Part shown: positions 55,038 to 63,530 of the stretch, one piece after another
Layout: the number at the start of each line of letters is the position of its first letter
How positions within the stretch are numbered: position 1 is the stretch's first letter
Source of the DNA: Nostoc sp. CHAB 5824
GTDB taxonomy: Bacteria > Cyanobacteriota > Cyanobacteriia > Cyanobacteriales > Nostocaceae
Direction of reading: 5' to 3'
Assembly (NCBI RefSeq): GCF_020829665.1
Contig: NZ_JAIVFT010000011.1
Span: 225,791 to 289,790 of the forward strand
Length of the DNA: 64,000 nt
The notes under the pieces: model-generated
What the model was told of the DNA's origin: nothing
The model's database searches: none
What the model saw: the letters and a program-made list of their open reading frames with translations, nothing else
Position numbers and translations under genes: made by a program

Positions 55038-55877
55038 ATGCTTATCTTCGTTCTTCAAACTTTAGCCGAAATTCTAGCTGGAGGAACCTCACTTACCAGT
55101 ACAGAGCAAATTGACTTTAGCCATCCTGGTAATCGAAGGGAAGAAGGAGCAGGCCCGACTCTCAATTTATACATTTATGATATTCGTGAGAGTAAGCAGT
55201 TTCAACAAGCCGGAAGGCAAGTTGAACGTAATACTACACGCCATTTACAAGCTGGCATTGTAACTTGGGCACCTGCTTGGTTTGATGTTTCGCTGCTATT
55301 AACAGCCTGGGATAGGACGACTTTAGGCGAGCATCACTTCCTTAGTGAAGCATTGACTTTACTTATGCGCCATCGAGCTTTGGAGGAAGAGTTTTTAGTT
55401 CCTGAATTGCGGGGTTATGGTAGTTTGCCTATGATGATTGGGCTACAGCCGTCACTTGAGCTTGGCAGCTTATGGAGCGCTCTTAATGTACCTTTGCGTT
55501 CAGCCTTATACTTAACAGTAAGCGTGCCTCTTGATACGCAAGCTACTACCACTCCTTTGATTTGGGAACGAATTTTTAACCTGCGAAATAACATGCATGG
55601 GAATGGTAACAACCCAATTATGACCAAGCGAGTAGTAATTGCAGGTGTTGTCAAAAGTACGACAACAAATCTGCCACTGCTGGCGACCAAAGTTACTCTG
55701 CTGGGAACTAAAAAATTCATGGAAAGCAACAAAGAAGGACTGTTCTTTTTTGAAAACCTTGAGATAGGTAACTATGTTTTAAATCTAAATTGCCCTGGCT
55801 ATTTACCCAAGAATGTTAATGCATTAGTAGATAACCAAAGTCATACCTTCAAAGAAATATTTCTAACTCCTGAATAA
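55038..55877 (+). CDS. Pvc16-type tail terminator (DUF4255) with carboxypeptidase-regulatory-like C-terminus
   Basis: 279 aa. The N-terminal two thirds match the DUF4255/Pvc16_N family that caps tube and sheath: GPTLNLYIYDIRESKQ, RQVERNTTRHLQAGIVTWAP, AWFDVSLLLTAWDRTTLGEH and LGSLWSALNVPLRSALYLTV. Residues about 195-275 (RVVIAGVVKSTTTNLPLLAT; GLFFFENLEIGNYVLNLNCP) look like a carboxypeptidase regulatory-like beta domain, an addition some homologues have. It is the first gene of the sheath operon. The ATG has only a weak ribosome binding site. Confidence 0.85.
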   Translation: MLIFVLQTLAEILAGGTSLTSTEQIDFSHPGNRREEGAGPTLNLYIYDIRESKQFQQAGRQVERNTTRHLQAGIVTWAPAWFDVSLLLTAWDRTTLGEHHFLSEALTLLMRHRALEEEFLVPELRGYGSLPMMIGLQPSLELGSLWSALNVPLRSALYLTVSVPLDTQATTTPLIWERIFNLRNNMHGNGNNPIMTKRVVIAGVVKSTTTNLPLLATKVTLLGTKKFMESNKEGLFFFENLEIGNYVLNLNCPGYLPKNVNALVDNQSHTFKEIFLTPE

Positions 55878-55907
55878 TTAGATTTTTACTGACTTGGAGA
55901 AACTTTT

Positions 55908-57566
55908 ATGGCTAGACTTGATTACTTTGCTCCTGGTGTCTATATTGAAGAATTTGACCGAGGGAGCCGACCGATTGAAGGAGTTAGCACAGCAGTTGCC
56001 GGCTTTGTAGGCTTTACAGAAGATGTTCGAGATGATGCTGAACTATTTAAGCCAATGTTGGTGACCAATTGGACGCAATATCTTAACTATTTTGCTCGTC
56101 CTAATTCTGATGGTTTCACCGATTTCAACGCCTACTTACCTTTTGCAGTTTATGGCTACTTCATGAATGGTGGCGGTCGCTGCTGGGTGACAAGCATCGG
56201 TACTCAATTACCAGGCGCACCCAAACCCGTAAATCCGGAACCTGCCACTTTAAGAATCAACTCTCGTGGCAATCGTCCAGCCCTTCGCTTTACTTTGCGC
56301 CCTGAACAAGCAGCAGACGGACTAGTAAATATCTTAATTATCGATGGTTCCCCTCGTGCGTTACCTGAAGGTGCTGAAGGAGAAGCTCCTCCAAATACAG
56401 GGGAATATTTCACAATCCAGATTCGTCGGGGAGATGAGCTGTTAGAGCAATACGAGAACTTGACGATGAACCGCGAGCCTGGTGCTCAAGCAGCAGTTTA
56501 TGCGCTGGCGGCATTGAGAAATTCTATGTATGTCAGTGTAGAAGACATTAGTCAAAGCGGACAGCCTTTAACTCGCCGTCCAGTTAATGGTCAGTACGAA
56601 TTAGCGCCACCAATTGTTGCCACCCCACCAGATAGATTTTCACGAGATATAGAAGGGGTACGAGACGATCGCACAGGGGTACGCGGGATTTTTGAAATTG
56701 ATGAAATCACAATGCTGGCTTGCCCTGATTTGCTGAGAGCTTATCAAGAACAAGTGCTGAACTTGGATCAAGTCCACGGGATCATGGAACTGATGATCAG
56801 CATGTGCGAGGGTTCTGCGAGTGGCGATATTCCTAATCCACCCAACCGCATGGTTGTACTTGATGCACCACCTGATGCCGTTAAACCCCAACAAGTAGTG
56901 GATTGGTTAAATAGATTTAACCGTCGTTCGATGTTTGCAGCCCTTTATTACCCTTGGATCAAAGTTCCGAATCCACGCGATCGCGGCAATCCCCTTCTAG
57001 TACCTCCTTGTGGTCATGTAATGGGTGTTTGGGCACGCACCGACGAAACCAGAGGTGTTTATAAAGCACCTGCAAATGAAGTGCCTAGAGGCGTAATTGG
57101 TTTGGGTTACGACACCAATTTCCGCGAACAGGAATTATTGAACCCCCTTGGTATTAATTGCATTCGCAATTTCCCGAACCGAGGTATCCGCATTTGGGGG
57201 GCACGAACTTTAGTTGAGCCAGATAAAACAGAGTGGCGTTATATCAGCGTGCGTCGGTTGATTAGTTATCTAGAGAAATCAATTGAACTAGGCACTCAAT
57301 GGGTGGTTTTTGAACCAAACGATCAAGATTTGTGGGCGCGTGTTAGACGTACTGTCAGTAATTTTTTAGAGCGTATTTGGCGTGAGGGTGCTTTATTTGG
57401 AGATTCACCAGAACAGGCATTTTATGTTAAATGCGATGCCGAACTGAATCCACCAGAAACCATAATTTTAGGTCGTTTGTATGTTGAAATAGGCGTCTGC
57501 CCGGTTAGACCAGCAGAGTTTGTAATCTTCCGCGTCAGTCAATGGAATGCACTTGATGAGCAATAA
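55908..57566 (+). CDS. Contractile sheath protein
   Basis: 552 aa; the main contracting shell of the CIS (phage tail sheath family). The N-terminal handshake segment LDYFAPGVYIEEFDRGSRPI is present, then VAGFVGFTEDVRDD; the C-terminal sheath domain includes ALFGDSPEQAFYVKCDAELN and ILGRLYVEIGVCPVRPAEFV and ends FRVSQWNAL. It has the usual length for eCIS sheaths. It is 30 bp after the terminator gene and 129 bp before the first tube gene, the order expected for Afp-like clusters. Confidence 0.96.
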   Translation: MARLDYFAPGVYIEEFDRGSRPIEGVSTAVAGFVGFTEDVRDDAELFKPMLVTNWTQYLNYFARPNSDGFTDFNAYLPFAVYGYFMNGGGRCWVTSIGTQLPGAPKPVNPEPATLRINSRGNRPALRFTLRPEQAADGLVNILIIDGSPRALPEGAEGEAPPNTGEYFTIQIRRGDELLEQYENLTMNREPGAQAAVYALAALRNSMYVSVEDISQSGQPLTRRPVNGQYELAPPIVATPPDRFSRDIEGVRDDRTGVRGIFEIDEITMLACPDLLRAYQEQVLNLDQVHGIMELMISMCEGSASGDIPNPPNRMVVLDAPPDAVKPQQVVDWLNRFNRRSMFAALYYPWIKVPNPRDRGNPLLVPPCGHVMGVWARTDETRGVYKAPANEVPRGVIGLGYDTNFREQELLNPLGINCIRNFPNRGIRIWGARTLVEPDKTEWRYISVRRLISYLEKSIELGTQWVVFEPNDQDLWARVRRTVSNFLERIWREGALFGDSPEQAFYVKCDAELNPPETIILGRLYVEIGVCPVRPAEFVIFRVSQWNALDEQ

Positions 57567-57695
57567 CTGATTAAGCTAACCCGCTTACATATTGCAATAT
57601 TTTCCCTTAAAAACGTCATTAGTCATTAGTGATTAGTCCTTTATCAATCACAAATGACAAACAGAGAAGTCTATTAATTTATTAGGAGATGAGAT

Positions 57696-58172
57696 ATGCC
57701 TGGGGAATTTGTTACTGCTTCTGTCTTCTACTTTGAAGCAGATGGCATCACTGAAAAATTCGTTCAATCAGTCACAGGAATGGGAGCAAAAAATAATGCC
57801 ACTAAAGGCGTTAGAGGCTCAGGCAAAAATGGTAAGACATTACGTCAAAACCTTCCTGGACAAGCAGAGTTTAATAATGTCACAATTACCGTAAATTACA
57901 ATGGTGAACAAGACCTACATAAATGGTATTTAGCTTGTAGCGAAGATGGAAAACCTCGTCAATGGGATGACAATCGGAAAGCAATTTCAATTGTTGGCTA
58001 TAGCCAAGATAAATCAACTGAAATAATCCGTTACAATCTTAAACAATGTTTTCCCGAATCATATACAGGCCCAGAATTTGATGTTACGAAAAATGATCCG
58101 GCAACAGAGAAGATTGAAGTGTCTATTGAGGGCTATGAGGTCATAGCAAACAAAAAAGATGTAAAAGCCTAA
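57696..58172 (+). CDS. Tube protein (gp19 family), first of two
   Basis: 158 aa, an inner tube protein: PGEFVTASVFYFEADGITEK, KFVQSVTGMGAKNNATKGVR, VTITVNYNGEQDLHKWYLAC, KIEVSIEGYEVIANKK. It has the ~150-residue size of Afp1/Afp5 tubes, and the RBS is AGGAGATGAG. A GTCATTA heptamer repeat lies upstream at about 57616-57640. The sheath gene precedes it. Confidence 0.92.
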   Translation: MPGEFVTASVFYFEADGITEKFVQSVTGMGAKNNATKGVRGSGKNGKTLRQNLPGQAEFNNVTITVNYNGEQDLHKWYLACSEDGKPRQWDDNRKAISIVGYSQDKSTEIIRYNLKQCFPESYTGPEFDVTKNDPATEKIEVSIEGYEVIANKKDVKA

Positions 58173-58308
58173 AACTCAATTGTTAGGTTTTATTAAGTTA
58201 TGAATTAGCTGTCTGCTATTGGCAGTAGGTTGCTATCTATAATTGATAGCAACCTTAACTGCTAAGTTAAATTTAAATTTTCAATCAATATATATACTGT
58301 AAAATAAA

Positions 58309-58782
58309 ATGGCTGAAATACCTGAATTTCTTACAAATTATCATTTCTTTTTAAGATTAGACATAGGCGCAAATGATAGTGATAGCTACTTTTTAGAATG
58401 CCAAGGTTTCAAAAGAACCCAGGATGTAATTGAGATTTGTGAAGTCACTTCTCAAAAGTGGGGAAGTGCATCAAAAGGTAAAGCGGTTATAACTAAGCTT
58501 CCTGGCAATGCTAAGAGTGGCAATATTACTCTACGTAAAGGTTTGAACAGCTCCAAAGATTTTTGGAAGTGGTTTGAAGAAGCTGAAGCAGGTAAGTGGG
58601 CTAAAAAACGTGAATTTATTTCTTTATCTATTTACGATCAATCAGCCAAAGAAAAAGCTAGATTTGAATTAGCTGGGGCTTGGCCTACTAGTTACAAAAT
58701 TGCTGATGTTAATGCTAACAGTCATGAAATAGAAATTGAGGAGTTAGAGATTGCTTTTGAGGAATTTAAACGCGTGAAGTAA
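58309..58782 (+). CDS. Tube protein (gp19 family), second of two
   Basis: 157 aa, a paralogue of the preceding gene with a clear match: TNYHFFLRLDIGANDSDSYF, CEVTSQKWGSASKGKAVITK, NITLRKGLNSSKDFWKWFEE and IEIEELEIAFEEFKRV. It is slightly divergent, so one of the two may form the cap or the layer at the baseplate. The 136 bp between the tube genes shows nothing but AT-rich DNA. Confidence 0.92.
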   Translation: MAEIPEFLTNYHFFLRLDIGANDSDSYFLECQGFKRTQDVIEICEVTSQKWGSASKGKAVITKLPGNAKSGNITLRKGLNSSKDFWKWFEEAEAGKWAKKREFISLSIYDQSAKEKARFELAGAWPTSYKIADVNANSHEIEIEELEIAFEEFKRVK

Positions 58783-58793
58783 CCAGGAGAATT

Positions 58794-59141
58794 ATGTTTC
58801 CAACAGAGTTTGAATTTACACTGCCTAAGGGGTATCTAGACTCTGAAGGCAACCTCCACCGCAAAGGTGTAATGCGGTTATCAACGGCGATAGACGAGAT
58901 TGCACCCTTGCGTGACCCACGCGTTAAAGCTAATCCCGTTTATGCCACAATTATTATCTTGGCGCGAGTAATTACCCACTTGGGTGCTTTATCGGAAGTG
59001 ACTCCTGCAATAGTGGAAAACTTTTTTGCCCAAGATTTAAATTACCTCCAAGATTTTTATCGGCGAATCAATGGATTGGAGAGCGAAACTTCTATACCAG
59101 AAGATACAATAAATTCCCCCGAACCACTCCTTCATAATTGA
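58794..59141 (+). CDS. Phage tail-assembly-like protein (1)
   Basis: 115 aa. It starts MFPTEFEFTLPKGYLDSEGN and has LHRKGVMRLSTAIDEIAPL and ATIIILARVITHLGALSEVT. This matches small proteins encoded after tube genes in CIS and tail-like clusters; in phages this slot holds tail assembly chaperones. It is a paralogue of the next gene, with the same FTLP and GVMRL.TA.DEI pattern. The function is by analogy. Confidence 0.75.
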   Translation: MFPTEFEFTLPKGYLDSEGNLHRKGVMRLSTAIDEIAPLRDPRVKANPVYATIIILARVITHLGALSEVTPAIVENFFAQDLNYLQDFYRRINGLESETSIPEDTINSPEPLLHN

Positions 59142-59163
59142 AGAAACTAGACAATAATTACCT

Positions 59164-59547
59164 ATGCGCCGTAAGAAGGATACTCTCTGCACAGAATTTG
59201 CCTTTACTCTTCCTAGAGGGTTGAGTGATGGTGAACACCGAATACATCGTCATGGGGTGATGCGTTTAGCCACCGCTAAAGATGAAATTTTGGTACAACA
59301 AGAGCGCAGAGTTCAGGAAAATCCAGCTTACGGCGTATTGGTGATGCTTGCACGCGTTATCACTCGTTTGGGCAGTTTCAACTCTGTTAGCCCTGATTTA
59401 CTCGAAGGATTGCTCTTACATGACATTGCCTATCTTCGAGAATTTTACAATCGAATTAATCAGCAAGGCAATGTACATATTCCGACACAATGTCCCCACT
59501 GTAATACTGAATTTTCAGTGGAGCTAGAACTAGCGGGGGAGTCGTAA
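59164..59547 (+). CDS. Phage tail-assembly-like protein (2), with cysteine pair
   Basis: 127 aa, a paralogue of the upstream gene over its first 100 residues (TEFAFTLPRGLSDGEHRIHR; HGVMRLATAKDEILV; VLVMLARVITRLGSFNSVSP). It has a short extra tail with a C-x2-C pair (QCPHCNTEFSVELELAGES). That tail resembles half of a zinc ribbon and may pair with the next small ORF or with a partner. Its gene is 22 bp after the first copy. Confidence 0.75.
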   Translation: MRRKKDTLCTEFAFTLPRGLSDGEHRIHRHGVMRLATAKDEILVQQERRVQENPAYGVLVMLARVITRLGSFNSVSPDLLEGLLLHDIAYLREFYNRINQQGNVHIPTQCPHCNTEFSVELELAGES

Positions 59548-59693
59548 GCTACCCCTCTGATACTTTGTATGAGGAGGTAGCATTTATTGCTTATCATTTC
59601 CACTGGTCACAAGATGATATTTTAAATTTAGAACACACTACCCGTCAGCGCTGGGTGGCAGAAATCAATAAAATTAACCAAAAATTAATATGA
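59544..59693 (+). CDS. DUF6760-like small protein, start uncertain
   Basis: A short frame (about 49 residues) reading SYPSDTLYEEVAFIAYHFHW, SQDDILNLEHTTRQRWVAEI and NKINQKLI. This matches a small CIS-associated family (DUF6760 by recall), whose members begin with a short MGYP-type N-terminus. Here the expected start codon position is GTA at 59544, not a normal start. A GGGGGAG ribosome-binding-like sequence is at 59535-59541. The first standard start is TTG at 59565, which would cut the conserved N-terminus. The stop overlaps the next gene start as ATGA (59690-59693). Confidence 0.7.
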   Translation, partial: VSYPSDTLYEEVAFIAYHFHWSQDDILNLEHTTRQRWVAEINKINQKLI

Positions 59694-61723
59694 AAGTAAA
59701 AGTTAGCTACTCACCAAATCTAAGTGAAGTCAATGAAGTTGACCTTACCATAGAAACTACAACAAGAGGAGAATGGATAATAGGTCGTTCTCCTGATTCT
59801 GATTTAGTTTTAGATAGCCCTGACATCAGTCGGGTACATGCTAAGTTTTTTGTTAAAGGTGGAAATTATTACTTCTCTGACCTTGGTAGTAGAAATGGCT
59901 CAATATTTAACGGGAAACAGGCTGAAAAAGATCGACCATATTCTTTGAGCGATGGAGACATTATCCGGATTGCAGATTATGTTCTGATTTTGGAAGCAGT
60001 TACTCCCGCCTATGAGCAACCAGAGACAGTCTTTAGAATTATAGATCCTTCACTGTTTTCTCGGCCGCGATCGCCTGAAAATGTCAGCCCTCCTAACGTT
60101 GCTAATCCAGCACCAGAGGTAGTCAACGAAGTTCCAGCGCCAATTAGTCAAGAACTAGAAACACCTGAACTTAATGTTGTTTCACTAGAAACCAGCGAAA
60201 TCTCAGAAGCTTATACTCAACCTGATGATGCCATCCCGGTTGTTGAAGTAATCACCCCTGAAAACATCATTCAGTCACCAGAAGCAATTAGCAAAGTTCC
60301 ACACGATGTTTATGATGAAGTTGGGGATTTGCCGACATCAGTTGCAGCAGAAGTCAGTGCAGATGTTGAGGAAGTAAAAGTTCCAGAAGTCAGCCAAGCC
60401 TCAGAAGTTTCTTTTACTGTAGCTGATGATGCGATCGCACCACCTGAAAACATCGTTGATACTCCTGAAGAGGAAAGTGTTCTTCCAGAACCCACTCACG
60501 ACGAGGTTGCAGACTTTGAAGCAGCACTGGCGACAGAATCTACCTTCGTACAGCGGCGTGATTTAAGTGCCATTCCCGAAGCTACCTACGATGAGGATGC
60601 AGAGTTTGAAGCAGCACTGGAAGCAGAAGTCACTTTCGTACAGCCGCGTGATATTTTCAACGAAGTTCCTCTACAGAGTGCCATTCCCGAATCTATCTCC
60701 GATGAGGATGCAGAATTTGAGGCAGCGCTAGAAGCGGAAGTCACCTTCGTGCAGCCGCGTGATATTTTCCACCAGGTATCTGAGGAAGAGAGTATCGTTC
60801 CCGAAGCTACTTATAATGAAAATGAAGTAGTAGATTTAGATACACCAATCGCGGAAGAAGTCAGTGCAAATTTTGGCGAAATTGTCAACGAAGTTCCTGA
60901 AGACGAGAATATTCAGCAGCAGGAAACATTGAGCCAAGTTACACAGGATATCAGTGATGAAGTGGTAGATTTGGATACGTCATCTACAGCAGAAGACAGC
61001 GCAGATGTTGACGAAGCAGAACCTAGTTTTGCTGTTGATGAAACAGGAAGCGAAGTTTCTGAAGCATTGACGGAACCTGATAATACTGTCGGGGAAGTTT
61101 TCAACAATCAAGACATTGATTTGAGTAATACAGCTACAGAAGAATTCAATGTAGACGTTAATGATGTCGCTTCAGTAAATGAAGTCTCTGACTTAGCTGA
61201 TATTCAATCTTTAGAAACAACAGAGAGTGGAGCTACTGAGAGCATCAATCAAACCCTTAAAGAGGCTTCTGAAGTAGAAGCAACTCAATCTGATGAAACT
61301 CCAGAAGAAACAAATGTAAGTGTTCCTCCTCAAGTGATTATTGAAAGAAACATAGTACTTATCGCTCACGAAAGCAAAAAATCAGAACTTGCTGAATTTG
61401 TTTCTCAGCATCAGGAATTTTTCTCACAGAGCTTTACAATTACCTGGCCATCTGTTAGCGAAGTTTTACATCAACAAGCAGGGATAACTATTAGTCAACA
61501 AACCCCTGCACCAACTTCTGGAGGATATCAAACAATTGCTTCATTGGTTGGAGCAGGTGAAATTTTAGCAGTTATTTTTCTGAGAGATTTGCTGCAACCA
61601 CAGCCTGGTCAAGCAAATGAAGAAGCACTGCTAAGGTTATGCACTATTAATCAAGTTTTATTGGCAACTAATTTGCCAACAGCAGAGGCGATCGTGCATT
61701 ATCTTAAACCGAGAGTAGACTAG
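59690..61723 (+). CDS. FHA protein with methylglyoxal-synthase-like C-terminus
   Basis: 677 aa. An N-terminal FHA domain (about 1-105) has GEWIIGRSPDSDLVLDSPDI, ISRVHAKFFV, DLGSRNGSIFNG and YSLSDGDIIRIADYV. A long acidic linker (about 120-540) follows, with three repeats of the type DEDAEFEAALEAEVTFVQPR. The C-terminal 130 residues resemble methylglyoxal synthase: NIVLIAHESKK (H560), GGYQTIASLVGAGEILAVIF and LLRLCTINQVLLATNLPTAE. In MgsA, the catalytic Asp in GGDQQ is a Tyr here (GGYQ, Y613), and the phosphate-binding GTTG is lost. D633 (FLRD) is kept. It is therefore probably a non-enzymatic relative used as a binding domain. Confidence 0.88.
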   Translation: MKVKVSYSPNLSEVNEVDLTIETTTRGEWIIGRSPDSDLVLDSPDISRVHAKFFVKGGNYYFSDLGSRNGSIFNGKQAEKDRPYSLSDGDIIRIADYVLILEAVTPAYEQPETVFRIIDPSLFSRPRSPENVSPPNVANPAPEVVNEVPAPISQELETPELNVVSLETSEISEAYTQPDDAIPVVEVITPENIIQSPEAISKVPHDVYDEVGDLPTSVAAEVSADVEEVKVPEVSQASEVSFTVADDAIAPPENIVDTPEEESVLPEPTHDEVADFEAALATESTFVQRRDLSAIPEATYDEDAEFEAALEAEVTFVQPRDIFNEVPLQSAIPESISDEDAEFEAALEAEVTFVQPRDIFHQVSEEESIVPEATYNENEVVDLDTPIAEEVSANFGEIVNEVPEDENIQQQETLSQVTQDISDEVVDLDTSSTAEDSADVDEAEPSFAVDETGSEVSEALTEPDNTVGEVFNNQDIDLSNTATEEFNVDVNDVASVNEVSDLADIQSLETTESGATESINQTLKEASEVEATQSDETPEETNVSVPPQVIIERNIVLIAHESKKSELAEFVSQHQEFFSQSFTITWPSVSEVLHQQAGITISQQTPAPTSGGYQTIASLVGAGEILAVIFLRDLLQPQPGQANEEALLRLCTINQVLLATNLPTAEAIVHYLKPRVD

Positions 61724-61854
61724 TACTAAACTATTCATGAACGACAATATCCTCGATTTCTCAAAAAAGTCGGAGATAAAGGTATTTCGTTGTTTTTTTA
61801 AATTGCAAATTGCTTATACCAATTCACGAAAAACCTGATACATATAGATTTCTC

Positions 61855-61883
61855 GTAGGGGCACGGCAATGCCGTGCCCCTAC
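61855..61883. repeat. Palindromic GTAGGGGC repeat, second copy
   Basis: A palindrome with arms GTAGGGGCACGGC and GCCGTGCCCCTAC around a short AAT centre. It shares outer arms with 3452-3479. Confidence 0.7.
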
Positions 61884-62274
61884 CAACGTATTTGTATCAT
61901 TATTAAAGTGAAATGGTATTACTTATTGCTTACTTAGAATAATTTAAATGATCAAAAATATCTATATTTTAAAATAACAACTTATCTAGAGAAATCCTTA
62001 GAAACTTAAAAAGTTTAGTAAGGATTCAGGTCATACCAAAATCTCTACAATCTTTTGCTGATAAAGGTTTCCGGGAATTAGTCACAAATTTATATTCTCA
62101 ATAAAAATTGCGTAACGACTATATTTTCGTGCCTTATTGCGACTAAAGGTATGTTAATAAGCGAAACTCAATTTTGAAACTGGCTCTGTGACTGGTTTTT
62201 AAACACCTAAATACTTACCTCAGCAGCAAGAAGCCCAAAACATTTCAATTGCTATTTCTAATTATGCACTTTAT

Positions 62275-62564
62275 GAAAAAATGAGCGGGTTGCCAAAATT
62301 CAACAGTGATATTTCTTCGTTGGTAATTATGGGAATACAAGGTTTAACTAGGATAGTTCCAGAGAATTTCGCAGAGATACAAATACTGGTGAAATGATTA
62401 TCCAAAGTGAAACTGATGCTAATCAACAGTTTTAGCAACATTGGCGCAAACTAACTGACGGTACAGACGAGTTGGTTATTATTTGAAATAGAATGGTACA
62501 TTTCGACTTCACTCAACGATATCAGTCAGCCGCAGAGATGCTTAAAACTTTGGAAAGCTTTTAG
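62275..62564 (+). pseudogene. Decayed Ser/Thr protein kinase, C-terminal end only
   Basis: Translation in pieces gives MSGLPKFNSDISSLVIMGIQ, then after frame changes DTNTGEMIIQ and finally NRMVHFDFTQRYQSAAEMLK. In intact cyanobacterial kinases these stretches read PKFNSDIYSLGMIGIQALTG, DPNTGEI and DKMVRYDFxQRYQSAAEVLQ, so the order and spacing are those of the last third of a kinase domain. Several stops and at least one shift interrupt it. No start or catalytic loop is seen. It could be a remnant of a former signalling gene of this locus. Confidence 0.75.
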
Positions 62565-62592
62565 TACTATGTCTGATCTACTACCCAAAAAT

Positions 62593-63162
62593 TTACAGTT
62601 GGACTTCATTCGGATCTTCAAGATTATCAATCCATTTAGAGGTATCTATTACTTTACTAATAAAGGTATCTTGGGAAACTAAAGTTGCCCTATGAAGTTC
62701 TTCATCAGTAGCAGCGCCTGCATTATTTTTGAAAGCGAGAGTTCCTGTTGCATCAGAAAGAAACTCTACAGAAAAACCTAGATGGGAGGCTTGTCTAGCA
62801 GTTGTATCACAACACATTTGAGTCATGTATCCAGAGATGACCACAGTATCAATATTCCTCTCTTTAAGCCAAGTCTCTAACTCAGTTTCTGTGAAACTTC
62901 CTGGCAAACTTTTCTCAATTAGGAGATCATATGGACGTTTGGTAATTTCAGGATGAAGCTCCCATTCTGGGCTTCCCTGTTTAAAAATGGCAGAGTTTTC
63001 TGGCGGCTGTGTATGTCTAACGATAATCACAGGTATACCTCGCTCATTAGCAATATTCATCACTTGAAGAATATTATCTAAGCTTCCTGATGGATAGGTT
63101 ATTGGCAGTTTTCCAGTGAAGTATTCATTCTGAACATCAATTACTAATAAAGCTCGTTTCAT
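62593..63162 (-). CDS. Isochorismatase-family cysteine hydrolase
   Basis: 189 aa from ATG 63162, with AAGGAGAAG upstream; a longer frame from 63288 adds 42 non-conserved residues. The family start is KRALLVIDVQNEYFTGKLP with the catalytic aspartate, and GYMTQMCCDTTARQASHLGF holds the nucleophile cysteine. It is related to nicotinamidase and other hydrolases of amides or isochorismate. No substrate-defining residues are recognisable. It is a single gene, separated from psbA by 368 bp. Confidence 0.9.
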   Translation of the reverse strand: MKRALLVIDVQNEYFTGKLPITYPSGSLDNILQVMNIANERGIPVIIVRHTQPPENSAIFKQGSPEWELHPEITKRPYDLLIEKSLPGSFTETELETWLKERNIDTVVISGYMTQMCCDTTARQASHLGFSVEFLSDATGTLAFKNNAGAATDEELHRATLVSQDTFISKVIDTSKWIDNLEDPNEVQL

Positions 63163-63530
63163 CTTGATTCTTCTCCTTAATAACTTATCAAGGCTTATTG
63201 TGACAGTTAAGAGTACAAAGTACCCATTGGGTTGAGTGAAACTGAAACATCTGAAAATAGGCCTAGCTGATACTATAGCCGTTCTCACTTCAATGCAATA
63301 CAGTTCTCTTGCTTCTGTTTTTGCCGTTATTTCTATGTCAGTTGCCTTCTCTACCTGGGCGATTTTTAATTATTTTTTACTTGATCTTTTTTTATCCTAT
63401 GCCATGACATGAGCGGTGATGATGTAAAAGCGTTATTATCACTATTTCATTGTTAGTAATATTGTTGTTGATACTAAAAAGCGCTCTCCCTTTTGGGAGA
63501 GCGCTTTTTGCAAATAGTGAAACTTGAGAA
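63163..63530. other. Gap between hydrolase and psbA
   Basis: The stretch contains the promoter side of the hydrolase (63163-63290) and the psbA terminator at 63476-63509. No gene is seen. Confidence 0.5.
63476..63509 (-). terminator. Intrinsic terminator of psbA
   Basis: A perfect 10-bp stem GCGCTCTCCC and GGGAGAGCGC with a TTTT loop, flanked by AAAAA and TTTTT, so it terminates in either direction. It follows the psbA stop by 21 bp on the coding strand and also stops transcripts coming from the other side. Confidence 0.9.

Larger units (their letters stand above)
61724..62592. other. Gap with a palindrome and a decayed kinase
   Basis: 869 bp with no intact gene. It contains the palindrome GTAGGGGCACGGC/GCCGTGCCCCTAC (61855-61883) and the kinase remnant annotated at 62275-62564. 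Confidence 0.6.

Noticed and set aside
31200..61723. Prophage
   Set aside because: Sheath, tube and baseplate are present but no head, portal, terminase, integrase or lysis genes are seen; cargo leaders and FHA proteins point to a CIS.
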